Assembly: GCA_036526135.1 (NCBI GenBank)
Contig: DATCZA010000046.1
Span: 164,363 to 228,362, forward strand
Length of the DNA: 64,000 nucleotides
Origin: UBA2965 sp036526135
GTDB taxonomy: Bacteria; Pseudomonadota; Gammaproteobacteria; Pseudomonadales; Azotimanducaceae
Reading direction: 5' to 3'
The notes beneath the pieces are model-generated. The model was not told the origin of the DNA, ran no database searches, and saw only the letters and a program-made list of their open reading frames with translations. Made by a program: the position numbers and the translations under genes. Numbering within the stretch: the stretch's first letter is position 1; the number at the start of each line of letters is the position of its first letter. Shown piece by piece: positions 41,894 through 50,258 of this stretch.

Positions 41894-43267
41894 TCAGGCA
41901 GCCGCCATCATTCTTTTCCTGACCATGCGAACGGCGACGAGGCCCACCACCAGGGTGGCCGCGTAGACGGCACAGATGAAGGTCAGATCGTAGCTCGGCA
42001 GAATCGGCGCCATGAAGCCGAGCACATGAAAGCTCAGCACCAAGATGGCGATGTTGAAGAACGCGAGCTCCTTGGCGATGCCCGTGCTCAGGTCCGGATC
42101 GACGATTCTGAGCAGCAGCAGCCCACTTCCCGTGGATCCGGAGCAACAGCCGAACGAGGTCAGCGAGCGTTCAGCCGAAAGGTTGGGCAGGTGCCTGCCA
42201 AGACCAAAGCACAACACCACGGTTACGGCAGACACGGCAAGGCAGACCACGAGGATCGGCACGATGAACTCGGACAGCAGCCCAAAATGAATGCTCATGA
42301 TGGTGGCGACGACCATGAAGTCCACCGACGTGCCGGTTATCCGCCGCTGGGTCTCGTCATCGATGTAGTGGCCCAGGCCGAAACGGTCCAGCAGCGATCG
42401 CATGATCACGCAGACCATCAGGCCGTGGACGAAGAAAAGGTTGTGGCTGAAGAGAACACCGAAGTTCACATCCCCGATGGCCCACCCGTCGGCAATCGGC
42501 CGCATGAAGCTCAAGTACTGGTCGGTCACGAGATAGGCCACGCCGAGAACGGCGATGTGGAACGCCAGGGTATCGATGTTGGCGGAGTGGGTGATCTGTC
42601 GGCCTGCGGAGACATCGGAGTCGGCGTTCAGAATGCCCGCCTGAAACTCGTCGTCTATCCGAGCGACCCGATTCACGTTGCGTCCTGCCTTGATGGCGTG
42701 GCGCGCCACGGGGACGCCCACGGCGAAAGCGACGATGAAGCCGGCCGATGCGTAGATGATGCCGAAGTTGATGGCATGGACCACGCCCAGCTCCGACTCC
42801 CAGATCGAGGCGTAAGCGAGCGCCTGACCAGGCCCCTGGGTGAAGCCGTGGGTTGCCAGCAGGCCGAGGAAGCTCGATAGCTCGCCGCCCGTCAGCACGT
42901 TGTAGCCAACCAGCGCGCCGAGGCCAACGAGACCCTGCGTGACCAGGCTGACCACCCAGACCACCGACATCCACATGCCGCCAGGGATGATGGAGGTGTT
43001 CTTGCCGCGCTCTCTGCTGCCGCCCGTCAGGCAGAGCGACATGAAGCTGAGGGTGAAAAAATGGAAGGTAAACACCGTGAAGTCACTGCTCTCGTAGCCG
43101 AAGGAAAGTCCCGCCGAGACGAGAGCGAAGCCGAGGATGCCCCCTACCAGGCTGGCCGGCACGAGCGCTCTGCGCAGAAGCGGCACCTTCGCGCGGAGCA
43201 CGGTTCCGGCCAGCAGCATGCACACCATGAAGGCAAAGGCGATCACCCCCGGAAACGTCGAAGTCAT
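41894..43267 (-). CDS. Sodium:glutamate symporter family (GltS-like) transporter
   Basis: A 457-residue polytopic membrane protein with about 10-11 helices. VGLGALVGYNVL, LLATHGFTQGPGQALAYA, SVDFMVVATIMSIHFGLL and GCCSGSTGSGLLLLRIVDP are the symmetric segments of the ESS (glutamate:Na+ symporter) family; normal GltS proteins are near 400 aa. A cytoplasmic loop with KAGRNVNRVARIDDEFQAG lies in the middle. It is 3 bp before the MFS gene and 42 bp after the amidohydrolase gene, so the three form one operon. Glutamate versus another anion cannot be told. Confidence 0.82.
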   Translation of the reverse strand: MTSTFPGVIAFAFMVCMLLAGTVLRAKVPLLRRALVPASLVGGILGFALVSAGLSFGYESSDFTVFTFHFFTLSFMSLCLTGGSRERGKNTSIIPGGMWMSVVWVVSLVTQGLVGLGALVGYNVLTGGELSSFLGLLATHGFTQGPGQALAYASIWESELGVVHAINFGIIYASAGFIVAFAVGVPVARHAIKAGRNVNRVARIDDEFQAGILNADSDVSAGRQITHSANIDTLAFHIAVLGVAYLVTDQYLSFMRPIADGWAIGDVNFGVLFSHNLFFVHGLMVCVIMRSLLDRFGLGHYIDDETQRRITGTSVDFMVVATIMSIHFGLLSEFIVPILVVCLAVSAVTVVLCFGLGRHLPNLSAERSLTSFGCCSGSTGSGLLLLRIVDPDLSTGIAKELAFFNIAILVLSFHVLGFMAPILPSYDLTFICAVYAATLVVGLVAVRMVRKRMMAAA

Positions 43268-43309
43268 GTTGAAACCCTTCTGTTGTGAAACGTCGCCCGA
43301 GGCTGCGCG

Positions 43310-45097
43310 TCAGGCCTGATAGACCCGTTCGCCGCCAACCCAGGTCTCGAGCACCCGAACGGCGCCGAGGCGAGACGGCGGAACGCTGCGGGGATCCTCT
43401 TCCAGCACCACGAGATCCGCCAGCTTGCCCGGCTCCAGGGTGCCGATCTCGTGATCCGAGTGACACTGCCAGGCCGCATCCCGGGTCATCGCCCGCAGCG
43501 CCTGCTCCACGCCCACGCATTCATGGGGGGCGAGCACCTCGTCGTCGGTCCGCCACAGCCGGCGGGTCACGGCGTTCTCGATGCAGCGCAGCGGACCCAT
43601 CTCGGTGACGGGCTCGTCGGAGTGCAGGGTCCAGCGCACGCCCTTGGCCTCGCAGGCCGCGGTCCGGTCCAGGAGACTGGCTTTCTCCAGCCCGAATATC
43701 TCGTCTCGAAAGGCCTTGCCCCACCAGTAGACGTGGCCGATCAGAAAGCTGGGCGAGAGCCCGAGGTCGGCGATCCGCTCGATCTGCTCGTCGTGGAGGA
43801 TGCTGCAGTGCTCTATGCGGCAGCGCGCTCGCGCCGGATCGAGCCCCGCGGCCCGGGCGGCCTCGAAGGCATCCAGCACCCTGTCGATGGCAAGATCGCC
43901 ATTGGCATGCACGGCAACCGGCCAGCCCTGCCCGAGTCTTCGTTTCACGGCCTCGTTGAGCGCCTCGGGTTCGATGTAGGCGATGCCGTGGGAGTCGGCG
44001 TTCATGAACGGCTCCCGCTGCAGCCCGCTCAACCCCTGATTGGAACCGTCGCTGACGATCTTCCAGGCGCTGGCGCGAACCCAGCTGTCTCCCGTGCCGA
44101 ACGAGACGTCGGAGGCGTCCCAGTCGGCGGCAAGGGTATTGAACAGGGAGTAACGAAAGCGCGCCGTCATCCGGTTGCTTTCGCGCAGCGCTTCGTAAAG
44201 AGCGAGCTCCTTGGCGCCCTGCATCGCGCCGGTGCCCTGATCGCAGATGGTGGTGAAGCCGACGCTGTTGGCATGGCGGAACACGTCCAGGCACCCCTCG
44301 ACCAGATCGTGCTCGCGCAGCATGGGGTTGTGCCGCGCCACCATGGCCTGGGAGACGCCGCCCTTGAGGACGCCGTCCGGGGTGCCGTCGGGCAGTCGTC
44401 CGAAGGGCGAACCTTCCGGGTCCGGCGTATCCCGGGTGATCCCGGCGATCTCCAGCGCGAGGGAGTTGCAGTAGCCGAAGTGAAGCGACGCGTTGTAGAC
44501 GAAGATCGGGTGCGTTGTGCTGACTTCGTCCAGCATGGAGGCGGTCAGGGTGCCAGGCCCCTCCTGCAGCGAGGGGTCGAACTGTCGGCCGATGATCCAC
44601 GCGCCAGGGTCGGTATCGGCTGCGACTTCCTTGAGCCTGGCCAGCGCTCCGCTCACGGTCGGGTAGCGGAAGGGCCCCACGTTCTCGAACCGTCTGAGCA
44701 TGGCGATGGCGGAGAGGTGCATGTGGGGTTCGACGAACCCCGGCAGGATGGTTCTGCCGTTGCAGTCCACGCGCACGGTGTCGTCACCGACCTCGGGCAC
44801 GGCATCGGCATCGGCATTGCCGACCCATTGAATGCGCCCGTCGGAGATCAGCAGCGTGTCGAACTCCGAGCCCGCATCGTCCATGGTCAGAACCCTGGCG
44901 TTGCAGAACAGCGTGGGCACGGGCGCCCTCGGTGCGGCCGGCACGGACCGCCCCGCCTGGGCCTCGACGTCCAGCCCCACCCGGCGCAGGAGCTCGCCCA
45001 GAGTCGCCGCGCAGCAGGGACAGCCGTGCGGGCCGTGCTCGTGGCAGGGACCCTCGTGAACGCGGTCTGATCCGTAGGTAGTTGCCCTGTCGTACAC
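43310..45097 (-). CDS. Amidohydrolase family protein (YtcJ/AepA-like) with N-terminal Cys/His cluster
   Basis: A 595-residue metal-dependent amidohydrolase (Amidohydro_3). The metal His pair is in FVEPHMHLSA. AVHANGDLAIDRVLDAFE, RIEHCSIL and TLHSDEPV complete the metal site. Residues 1-40 are unusual: they contain a compact CHEHGPHGCPCC cluster that could bind a metal. GTG 45097 is six bases after a GGGGGGAG site; ATG 45103 is also possible and makes the protein two residues longer. It heads an operon with the GltS-like and MFS transporters, consistent with uptake or export of the hydrolysed compound. Substrate unknown. Confidence 0.83.
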   Translation of the reverse strand: MYDRATTYGSDRVHEGPCHEHGPHGCPCCAATLGELLRRVGLDVEAQAGRSVPAAPRAPVPTLFCNARVLTMDDAGSEFDTLLISDGRIQWVGNADADAVPEVGDDTVRVDCNGRTILPGFVEPHMHLSAIAMLRRFENVGPFRYPTVSGALARLKEVAADTDPGAWIIGRQFDPSLQEGPGTLTASMLDEVSTTHPIFVYNASLHFGYCNSLALEIAGITRDTPDPEGSPFGRLPDGTPDGVLKGGVSQAMVARHNPMLREHDLVEGCLDVFRHANSVGFTTICDQGTGAMQGAKELALYEALRESNRMTARFRYSLFNTLAADWDASDVSFGTGDSWVRASAWKIVSDGSNQGLSGLQREPFMNADSHGIAYIEPEALNEAVKRRLGQGWPVAVHANGDLAIDRVLDAFEAARAAGLDPARARCRIEHCSILHDEQIERIADLGLSPSFLIGHVYWWGKAFRDEIFGLEKASLLDRTAACEAKGVRWTLHSDEPVTEMGPLRCIENAVTRRLWRTDDEVLAPHECVGVEQALRAMTRDAAWQCHSDHEIGTLEPGKLADLVVLEEDPRSVPPSRLGAVRVLETWVGGERVYQA

Positions 45098-45222
45098 GCG
45101 CATCTCCCCCCGAGGCCACAAGCGCATAGATTACGCTATTTGCATGGAGCCCACATTGGGAACACTGGACCCGGAGCGCGCAATGAGGCACCGTAGCAAC
45201 CACGGTATCGGGAGGAAGCACC

Positions 45223-45357
45223 ATGACTACCGGGATGACGGTGATGATCGTCATGACCACGCTGGCGGTGACCGTCGGCGTCGTCGCTCTGCGCGTGTCG
45301 TGGCGTATCGTGAACCGGCTGTCGGAAGAGCGGCCGCAGAACGAGGAGGAGCGCTGA
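45223..45357 (+). CDS. Small membrane protein (44 aa)
   Basis: An unusually short gene with a strong GGAGGAAG ribosome binding site 7 bases before the ATG. The peptide begins MTTGMTVMIVMTTLAVTVGV, which forms a single membrane helix, and has a charged C-terminus (RLSEERPQNEEER). It lies 84 bp before the selenoprotein gene on the same strand and may share its transcript. Function unknown. Coding is supported only by the binding site and the helix-plus-charged-tail pattern. Confidence 0.55.
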   Translation: MTTGMTVMIVMTTLAVTVGVVALRVSWRIVNRLSEERPQNEEER

Positions 45358-45440
45358 CCGCTATCCCAGCGACGGCCATCAGGGGCCCGTCGGCGCGATC
45401 CCCCATACCGCAACGAGTCTGAATCAACGGAGGGACGACC

Positions 45441-45785
45441 GTGGCAAAGCGCGTCGACTGGTATTACTACCGCAACGGCTGAACCAGCTGTACCAGAGCA
45501 TCCAAGTTCTTGGAGGCAAGCAAAATAGAGATCAAGGACCGCACGCCGGCCAGCCAGAAGCTGACGGAACCGGACGCCCGCGAGCTGCTCGGCAAAGCGT
45601 CGAAAATGATCGTCGCGAAGGGTAAGAAAATCAGCGAGTTCGGCGGTGGTAAAGCGGCCACCGACGACGCGGTGGCGGCCATGCTCGGACCGACCGGCAA
45701 TCTGCGTGCCCCTACGCTGAAAGTGGGCAAGACGCTGCTGGTCGGCTTCAACGAGGAGGCCTACGGCGGCGTGTTCGGCGGGTAG
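45441..45785 (+). CDS. ArsC-family selenoprotein (in-frame UGA as selenocysteine)
   Basis: A 114-residue thioredoxin-fold, ArsC/Spx-like protein. The frame starts at GTG 45441 after a GGAGGG site, reads MAKRVDWYYYRNG, meets TGA at 45480-45482, then continues TSCTRASKFLEASK through PTGNLRAPTLKVGKTLLVGF to the stop. TGA sits at the first position of a CxxC-like redox motif (UTSC), just where ArsC-type proteins have the active Cys. A hairpin with a GUUC loop follows at 45498-45517. It matches the known family of ArsC-type selenoproteins. It is probably a thiol oxidoreductase. The gene would be called a truncation without Sec recoding. Confidence 0.85.
45498..45517 (+). promoter_or_regulatory. 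SECIS-like hairpin for UGA recoding
   Basis: A hairpin starts 15 bases after the UGA: a 5-bp stem (TCCAA/TTGGA) around a GTTC loop, extended by two G-C pairs past one mismatch. Distance and a GU in the loop fit bacterial SelB-binding SECIS elements, which lie within the coding region just after UGA. Confidence 0.6.
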
Positions 45786-45815
45786 GACCGGCAGCGGCCG
45801 GAGAGGGAGGCGAGG

Positions 45816-46994
45816 ATGAAATTCGGCATCTTCTACGAGCTGCAGCTGCCAAAACCCTGGGAAGCGGACAGCGAGTACCGGCTGTTCAACAACGCGCTGG
45901 ATCAGATCGAGCTCGCCGACCGGCTGGGCTTCGACTACGCGTGGGAGGTGGAGCACCACTTCCTCGAGGAGTACTCGCACTCCTCCGCACCAGAGGTCTT
46001 TCTGGCCGCGGCCAGCCAGCGCACGCGCAACATCCGCCTGGGCCACGGCATCGTGCAGCTGCCCACCAATCACCCCGCCAGGGTGGCCGAGCGGGTCTCG
46101 ACCCTGGACCTGATCAGCCACGGCCGCGTGGAGCTCGGGCTGGGCGAAGGCTCCAGCGTCACGGAGCTGCACCCCTTCGGCCGTCGTTTCCGCGAAAAGC
46201 GGGCGGTCTGGGAGGACGCGGTAAGGGCCACTCTGCCCATGTTCTGGGAGGAGGGCTGGGAATATCACGGCGAGTTCTTCGACTTTCCCCTGCGCAACGT
46301 GATTCCCAAGCCCCGACAGCAGCCCCACCCGCCGCTGTGGGTCGCCTGCTCCCAGATGGACACCATCCGCATGGCCGGCCGCCGAGGCATGGGCGCGCTG
46401 GGCTTTTCGTTCGTGAGCCCGGAGTCCGCCCAGGCCTGGTGCCACGCCTACTACAACGAGTTCGTCAAACGTCAGGACCGGCTCTGCGACTACCAGCCCA
46501 ACGCCAACCTGGCCGTGGTCTCTCCTTTCATGTGCTGCGAAACCGACGAGGAAGCCCAGGAGAAGATGGACGGCTGGTCGTTCTTCCAGTTCGCGCTCAT
46601 CCTCTACAACAAGGAGGGACCCTTCGAGCCGGGCACCGTGAATCTGTGGGACCGATACCAGGAGTGGAAGCAATCCGGCAAAGGCCGTGACCTGACACCG
46701 AACTCGGGGCTCGTGGGCTCACCGGAAACCATCCGGACACGTCTGCAGCAGTTTCAGGACGTGCACATCGACCAGGTCATCCTGCTGAATCAGGCCGGCA
46801 AGAACCGCCACGAGGACATCTGCGCCAGCCTGGAGCTCTTCGCCAGGGAGGTGATGCCCGAGTTCCACGCCGCCGAAGCCGGGCACCAGGAGTGGAAGGC
46901 CGCCGTCCTAGACGGCTCCCTGGAGCTGGAGGACATCGACACGGACCAGTACAACATCTACTCGCTTCAGACGCCGAACAGCAAAGCGTCCTGA
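45816..46994 (+). CDS. LLM-class flavin-dependent oxidoreductase
   Basis: A 392-residue luciferase-like monooxygenase. MKFGIFYELQLPKPWE, YAWEVEHHFLEEYSHSSAP, IRLGHGIVQLPTNHPARVAERVSTLDLIS and VELGLGEGSSVTELHPF are typical of the bacterial luciferase alpha-subunit-like branch using reduced FMN. GSPETIRTRLQQF is the conserved C-terminal segment. It begins a likely operon: the VOC gene starts 23 bp later, followed by two enoyl-CoA hydratases and an SDR. It probably oxygenates an aliphatic substrate; the compound is unknown. Confidence 0.85.
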   Translation: MKFGIFYELQLPKPWEADSEYRLFNNALDQIELADRLGFDYAWEVEHHFLEEYSHSSAPEVFLAAASQRTRNIRLGHGIVQLPTNHPARVAERVSTLDLISHGRVELGLGEGSSVTELHPFGRRFREKRAVWEDAVRATLPMFWEEGWEYHGEFFDFPLRNVIPKPRQQPHPPLWVACSQMDTIRMAGRRGMGALGFSFVSPESAQAWCHAYYNEFVKRQDRLCDYQPNANLAVVSPFMCCETDEEAQEKMDGWSFFQFALILYNKEGPFEPGTVNLWDRYQEWKQSGKGRDLTPNSGLVGSPETIRTRLQQFQDVHIDQVILLNQAGKNRHEDICASLELFAREVMPEFHAAEAGHQEWKAAVLDGSLELEDIDTDQYNIYSLQTPNSKAS

Positions 46995-47017
46995 GCATTT
47001 CCGTTAACGGAGGAAAC

Positions 47018-47788
47018 ATGTGGTTACGACTGCGCCAGATCGCCCTGGTGGCTGCAAAGCTAGAGCCCATCGAGGCGCAGCTGGAGTCGGTTCTTGGCAT
47101 ACGGGTCTGCTATCGCGATCCCGGCGTCGCCCACTTCGGCCTGGAAAACGCGCTGCTACCCATTGGCAATCAGCTGCTGGAGGTCGTGGCGCCCATTGAA
47201 GAAGGCACGGCAGGCGGCCGCTACCTGGAGCGGCGCGGCGGTGACGGCGGGTACATGGTCATCACCCAGTGCGACGATCACGGGCCTCGTCGGCGCCGGG
47301 TAGAGGCGCTCGGCATCCGCATCGTCAATCAGTACGACAGCGGCGAGTTCCGCAACATGCAGATGCACCCCAAGGACACCGGAGGATCCTTCTTCGAGAT
47401 CGACGAGCAGCTCGGTGGCGGGGCTCACGACCCGGACGGCCCCTGGGAGCCAGCGGGCCCGGATTGGCAGCAGGGCCGGCAGCTCGACCGCGTGAGCGGA
47501 ATCGCCGCAGCCGAGATCCAGGCAGACGACCCCGCCAGGGTGGCCGCGCGCTGGTCCGAGATAGCGGAGATCCCGCTCACCACCACGGCGGACGGCCACC
47601 CGGCGCTGGAGCTGGACAACGCGACGGTACGCTTCGTGCCCTGCACCGACGGGCGCCCGGAGGGCCTCGGCGGCATCGACGTGCTCGCCACTAACGCCGC
47701 AGCCATCATGGCCGCCGCACGCGATCAGGGCCTGGCCACCGGCGAGCGGCAGATCTACCTGTGCGGCATGCGCATCAACCTAGTATGA
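47018..47788 (+). CDS. VOC (glyoxalase/dioxygenase-fold) protein
   Basis: A 256-residue protein with two VOC-type beta-alpha-beta modules. LRQIALVAAKLEPIEAQLESVLG opens the first; HPKDTGGSFFEIDEQL carries a Glu in the usual metal position and ISGI/ AEIQADDPARVAARWSE starts the second. VOC proteins include glyoxalases, methylmalonyl-CoA epimerases and extradiol dioxygenases. ATG 47018 has GGAGGAAAC directly upstream. Its last bases overlap the next gene (ATGA). Reaction unknown. Confidence 0.8.
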   Translation: MWLRLRQIALVAAKLEPIEAQLESVLGIRVCYRDPGVAHFGLENALLPIGNQLLEVVAPIEEGTAGGRYLERRGGDGGYMVITQCDDHGPRRRRVEALGIRIVNQYDSGEFRNMQMHPKDTGGSFFEIDEQLGGGAHDPDGPWEPAGPDWQQGRQLDRVSGIAAAEIQADDPARVAARWSEIAEIPLTTTADGHPALELDNATVRFVPCTDGRPEGLGGIDVLATNAAAIMAAARDQGLATGERQIYLCGMRINLV

Positions 47789-48600
47789 GCGGCTACACGG
47801 ACATCGATGTCCACATCGAGGACCCCGCATGCCTGATCCGGCTGAACCGCCCGGACAAGCTGAACGCTTTCACCTACCACACGCTCCGGGAGATCCGCCA
47901 GGCCATTGATGCCGCGGCAGCCGATTCCCGGGTGGTCGGCATCATCATTACCGGCAACGGCCGCGGGTTCTCCGCCGGCCTCGACGCCCAGGTGCTGGCA
48001 GAGGTCACCTCGAGAGGCGGGAGCGCGGCCGACGATTCCGCGGGTGAAGACGACCTGCCGGGAATTTTCAGCTACCTGCTGGAAGTGCCCAAACCCGTCA
48101 TCGCCGCCGTGAACGGCGTGGCGGCCGGCGGCGGGCTCATTCTGGCGCTGATGAGCGACCTGCGGATCGCTTCCAGGGACGCAAGCTTCATCACCGTCTT
48201 TCTGAAACGCGGGCTCGTGGCCGAGCACGGGTCGAGCTGGCTGTTGCCGCGCCTCGTCGGCACCGGCCGCGCGCTGGACCTCCTCTGGATGAGCGACCGG
48301 ATCGATGCGCAGACGGCGGCCGACATCGGCCTGGTGGAGAGGCTCGCGGAACCCGACGAGCTGATTCCAAGCGCCCTCGATTACGTCACGCGCCTGGCGG
48401 AGGGCTCGGCGCCCAAGGCCATTGCCGCAACCAAGCAACTCGTCTACCGGCACCTGGGCATGGGCTATGCCGACGCGCTGAAGGAAGCCGACCGGGTCCA
48501 GCGCCGCTTCGTGGCGGCCGCAGACGCCGCCGAGGGCGCGCGCGCCCTGCTAGAGAAGCGCTCTCCCCGCTTCGAACGCCTGGGCACGACAGACGACTGA
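47785..48600 (+). CDS. Enoyl-CoA hydratase/isomerase family protein
   Basis: A 271-residue crotonase-fold protein. LIRLNRPDKLNAFTYHTL, VGIIITGNGRGFSAGLDAQ (oxyanion-hole loop) and VNGVAAGGGLILALMSDLRIA are standard. GLVAEHGSSWLLPRLVG carries the Glu expected in hydratases. It hydrates 2-enoyl-CoA or isomerises the double bond in beta-oxidation-like pathways. ATG 47785 overlaps the VOC stop, and the next hydratase follows after 15 bp. Confidence 0.9.
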   Translation: MSGYTDIDVHIEDPACLIRLNRPDKLNAFTYHTLREIRQAIDAAAADSRVVGIIITGNGRGFSAGLDAQVLAEVTSRGGSAADDSAGEDDLPGIFSYLLEVPKPVIAAVNGVAAGGGLILALMSDLRIASRDASFITVFLKRGLVAEHGSSWLLPRLVGTGRALDLLWMSDRIDAQTAADIGLVERLAEPDELIPSALDYVTRLAEGSAPKAIAATKQLVYRHLGMGYADALKEADRVQRRFVAAADAAEGARALLEKRSPRFERLGTTDD

Positions 48601-48615
48601 ACGGAGCCGAAGCCC

Positions 48616-49386
48616 ATGCAGACCATCCTCTTCGAATCATCGGGCGGCGTGGGCACGCTGACCCTGAACCGCCCGGATCGGCTGAACGGCATGACCAACC
48701 AGATGCTGATCGAGACCCACGACTGCCTCCTCGAAGTGGCGCAACGGGACGACGTGCGCGTGCTGGTGCTCACCGGAGCGGGCCGGGGTTTCTGCCCCGG
48801 GGCGGACCTGAAGCACTACGCTGCCGGCGAAGCGGACGTGGCTTCCCAGCCACGCCACTTCCAGGTTCCCGTGCTGCTGCACGAGATGCCCCAGATCACC
48901 ATCGCCGCGATCAATGGCCCCTGCGCCGGCGCCGGTCTCGGTTGGGCCTGCGGCTGCGACCTGCGCATCGCCGCCCGCTCCGCCAACTTCAACACTGCGT
49001 TCCTCAAGGTGGCGTCCGCCGGCGACATGGGCGGGCCCTGGTCCCTGCCCCGTCTCATCGGCGCCGCGAAAGCGCGGGAGCTGTATTTCCTGGCAGAGAA
49101 GTTCGGGGCCGAGGAGGCTCTGGCGATGGGCCTGGTGAGCCGGGTCTTCGAGGACGAGCAATTCGCCGAGAAAGCAGCTGCCATGGCCGGGGCGCTGGCG
49201 AGCTCGTCCCCCCACGCGCTGCGAACCATGAAGCAGAACTTTCTCGACGCCGAGCGCCTGAATTTCGCCGACTACGTGGAGCTCGAAACCGGCCGCCATC
49301 TGGAGGTCATGGCGCACCCGGACGCCCGGGAGGCGTTTCGGGCTTTCGTCGAGAAGCGCCCGCCGCGTTTCGAGTCCAGCGAGTAA
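48616..49386 (+). CDS. Enoyl-CoA hydratase/isomerase family protein (second)
   Basis: A 256-residue crotonase-fold protein. GTLTLNRPDRLNGMTNQML, VLVLTGAGRGFCPGADLKHY and INGPCAGAGLGWACGCDLRIA show the two oxyanion-hole elements. The region AGDMGGPWSLPRLIGAAKARELYFL places Asp/Gly where Glu is usual, so it may be an isomerase or a different hydrolase. It follows the first hydratase after 15 bp and precedes the SDR by 36 bp; the three should be transcribed together. Substrate not known. Confidence 0.88.
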   Translation: MQTILFESSGGVGTLTLNRPDRLNGMTNQMLIETHDCLLEVAQRDDVRVLVLTGAGRGFCPGADLKHYAAGEADVASQPRHFQVPVLLHEMPQITIAAINGPCAGAGLGWACGCDLRIAARSANFNTAFLKVASAGDMGGPWSLPRLIGAAKARELYFLAEKFGAEEALAMGLVSRVFEDEQFAEKAAAMAGALASSSPHALRTMKQNFLDAERLNFADYVELETGRHLEVMAHPDAREAFRAFVEKRPPRFESSE

Positions 49387-49422
49387 TCCGACCAAGCACA
49401 AACCATTACGAGGAGACGCAAC

Positions 49423-50244
49423 GTGAGCGGGGACGAGCAGAAATCGATTTTCATTACCGGCGGGGCCGGCGGCATGGGCATGGCAACCGGACGCCTCTTC
49501 GCCCAGCATGGCTGGTTCGTCGGCCTCTTCGACCTCGACGAAAGCGCCCTGGAGCTTGCGCGGGCGGCTTTCGACGACTCGCAGAGCCTCGTCCGGCGGC
49601 TCGACGTCACCAGCGAGACCGACTTCGCCGATGCGATGGCCGCGTTCTCCGAGCGCACGGGGGGGCGCATGGACGTGATGTTCAACAACGCAGGGATAGC
49701 GCCGGGGGCGTGGTTCGACGAGATGCCGCTGGATACCATTCGTCAGGTCATCGACATCAACGTCATGGGGGTGATCATCGGCATCCGCGCCGCCCTGCCC
49801 CTGCTGCGAGCCACGCCGGGCTCGCTGTGCATGAGCACGTCCTCCTCGGTGGCAACTTACGGACACGCCATGCGCGCCGCCTACACGGCCTCCAAGTTCG
49901 CGGTGAAGGGCCTGACCGAAGCGCTCAGCCTGGAGTTCGAACGCTTCGGCATCCGCACCGCCGACGTGCTGCCAGGCTGCATCGACACGCCCATGCTGCG
50001 CAATGCCCTGTCGGCGCGAACGGGCGAGCCCTTCGACGAGTCCCTGTTCGAGACCCTCCCCAAGGAGGGCGCCTACCGGCTCGTGCCGGTTTCCGCCATC
50101 GCGGACGCCGTCTGGAACGCCTACCACTCCGACGTGATCCACTGGTACGTGCCCGAGGAGGTGGGCGAGATTGATCGCCTCAAGGGCGCCGACTTCGACG
50201 CCGCCCGGGCGGAGACCCGGGCTTTCCTGTTCGGCGAGGGCTGA
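49423..50244 (+). CDS. SDR-family oxidoreductase
   Basis: A 273-residue classical short-chain dehydrogenase. IFITGGAGGMGMATGRLFA binds NAD(P), FNNAGIAPGAW follows, and the catalytic residues are in MSTSSSVATYGHAMRAAYTASKFAVKG (Ser, Tyr, Lys). It oxidises or reduces an alcohol or ketone. The GTG start at 49423 follows a GAGGAG site. It is the last gene of the LLM-VOC-ECH-ECH operon and converges with the P450 gene. Confidence 0.88.
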   Translation: MSGDEQKSIFITGGAGGMGMATGRLFAQHGWFVGLFDLDESALELARAAFDDSQSLVRRLDVTSETDFADAMAAFSERTGGRMDVMFNNAGIAPGAWFDEMPLDTIRQVIDINVMGVIIGIRAALPLLRATPGSLCMSTSSSVATYGHAMRAAYTASKFAVKGLTEALSLEFERFGIRTADVLPGCIDTPMLRNALSARTGEPFDESLFETLPKEGAYRLVPVSAIADAVWNAYHSDVIHWYVPEEVGEIDRLKGADFDAARAETRAFLFGEG

Positions 50245-50258
50245 GCGCGCGGGGGTCG

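Noticed and set aside
39288..43000. Very long open frames opposite or within the ThDP, MFS and GltS genes (about 950 codons on each strand)
   Set aside because: They lie antisense or out of frame to genes with clear family motifs and have only repetitive low-complexity composition caused by high G+C.
45144..45422. A 92-codon frame overlapping the small membrane protein
   Set aside because: Basic, low-complexity composition with no ribosome binding site; the 44-residue frame has the site and a membrane helix.
45510..45785. ArsC-like gene beginning at an internal ATG as an ordinary truncated protein
   Set aside because: The upstream frame MAKRVDWYYYRNG up to the TGA is family-like with a good ribosome binding site, and the redox motif would be lost; selenocysteine recoding explains it better.
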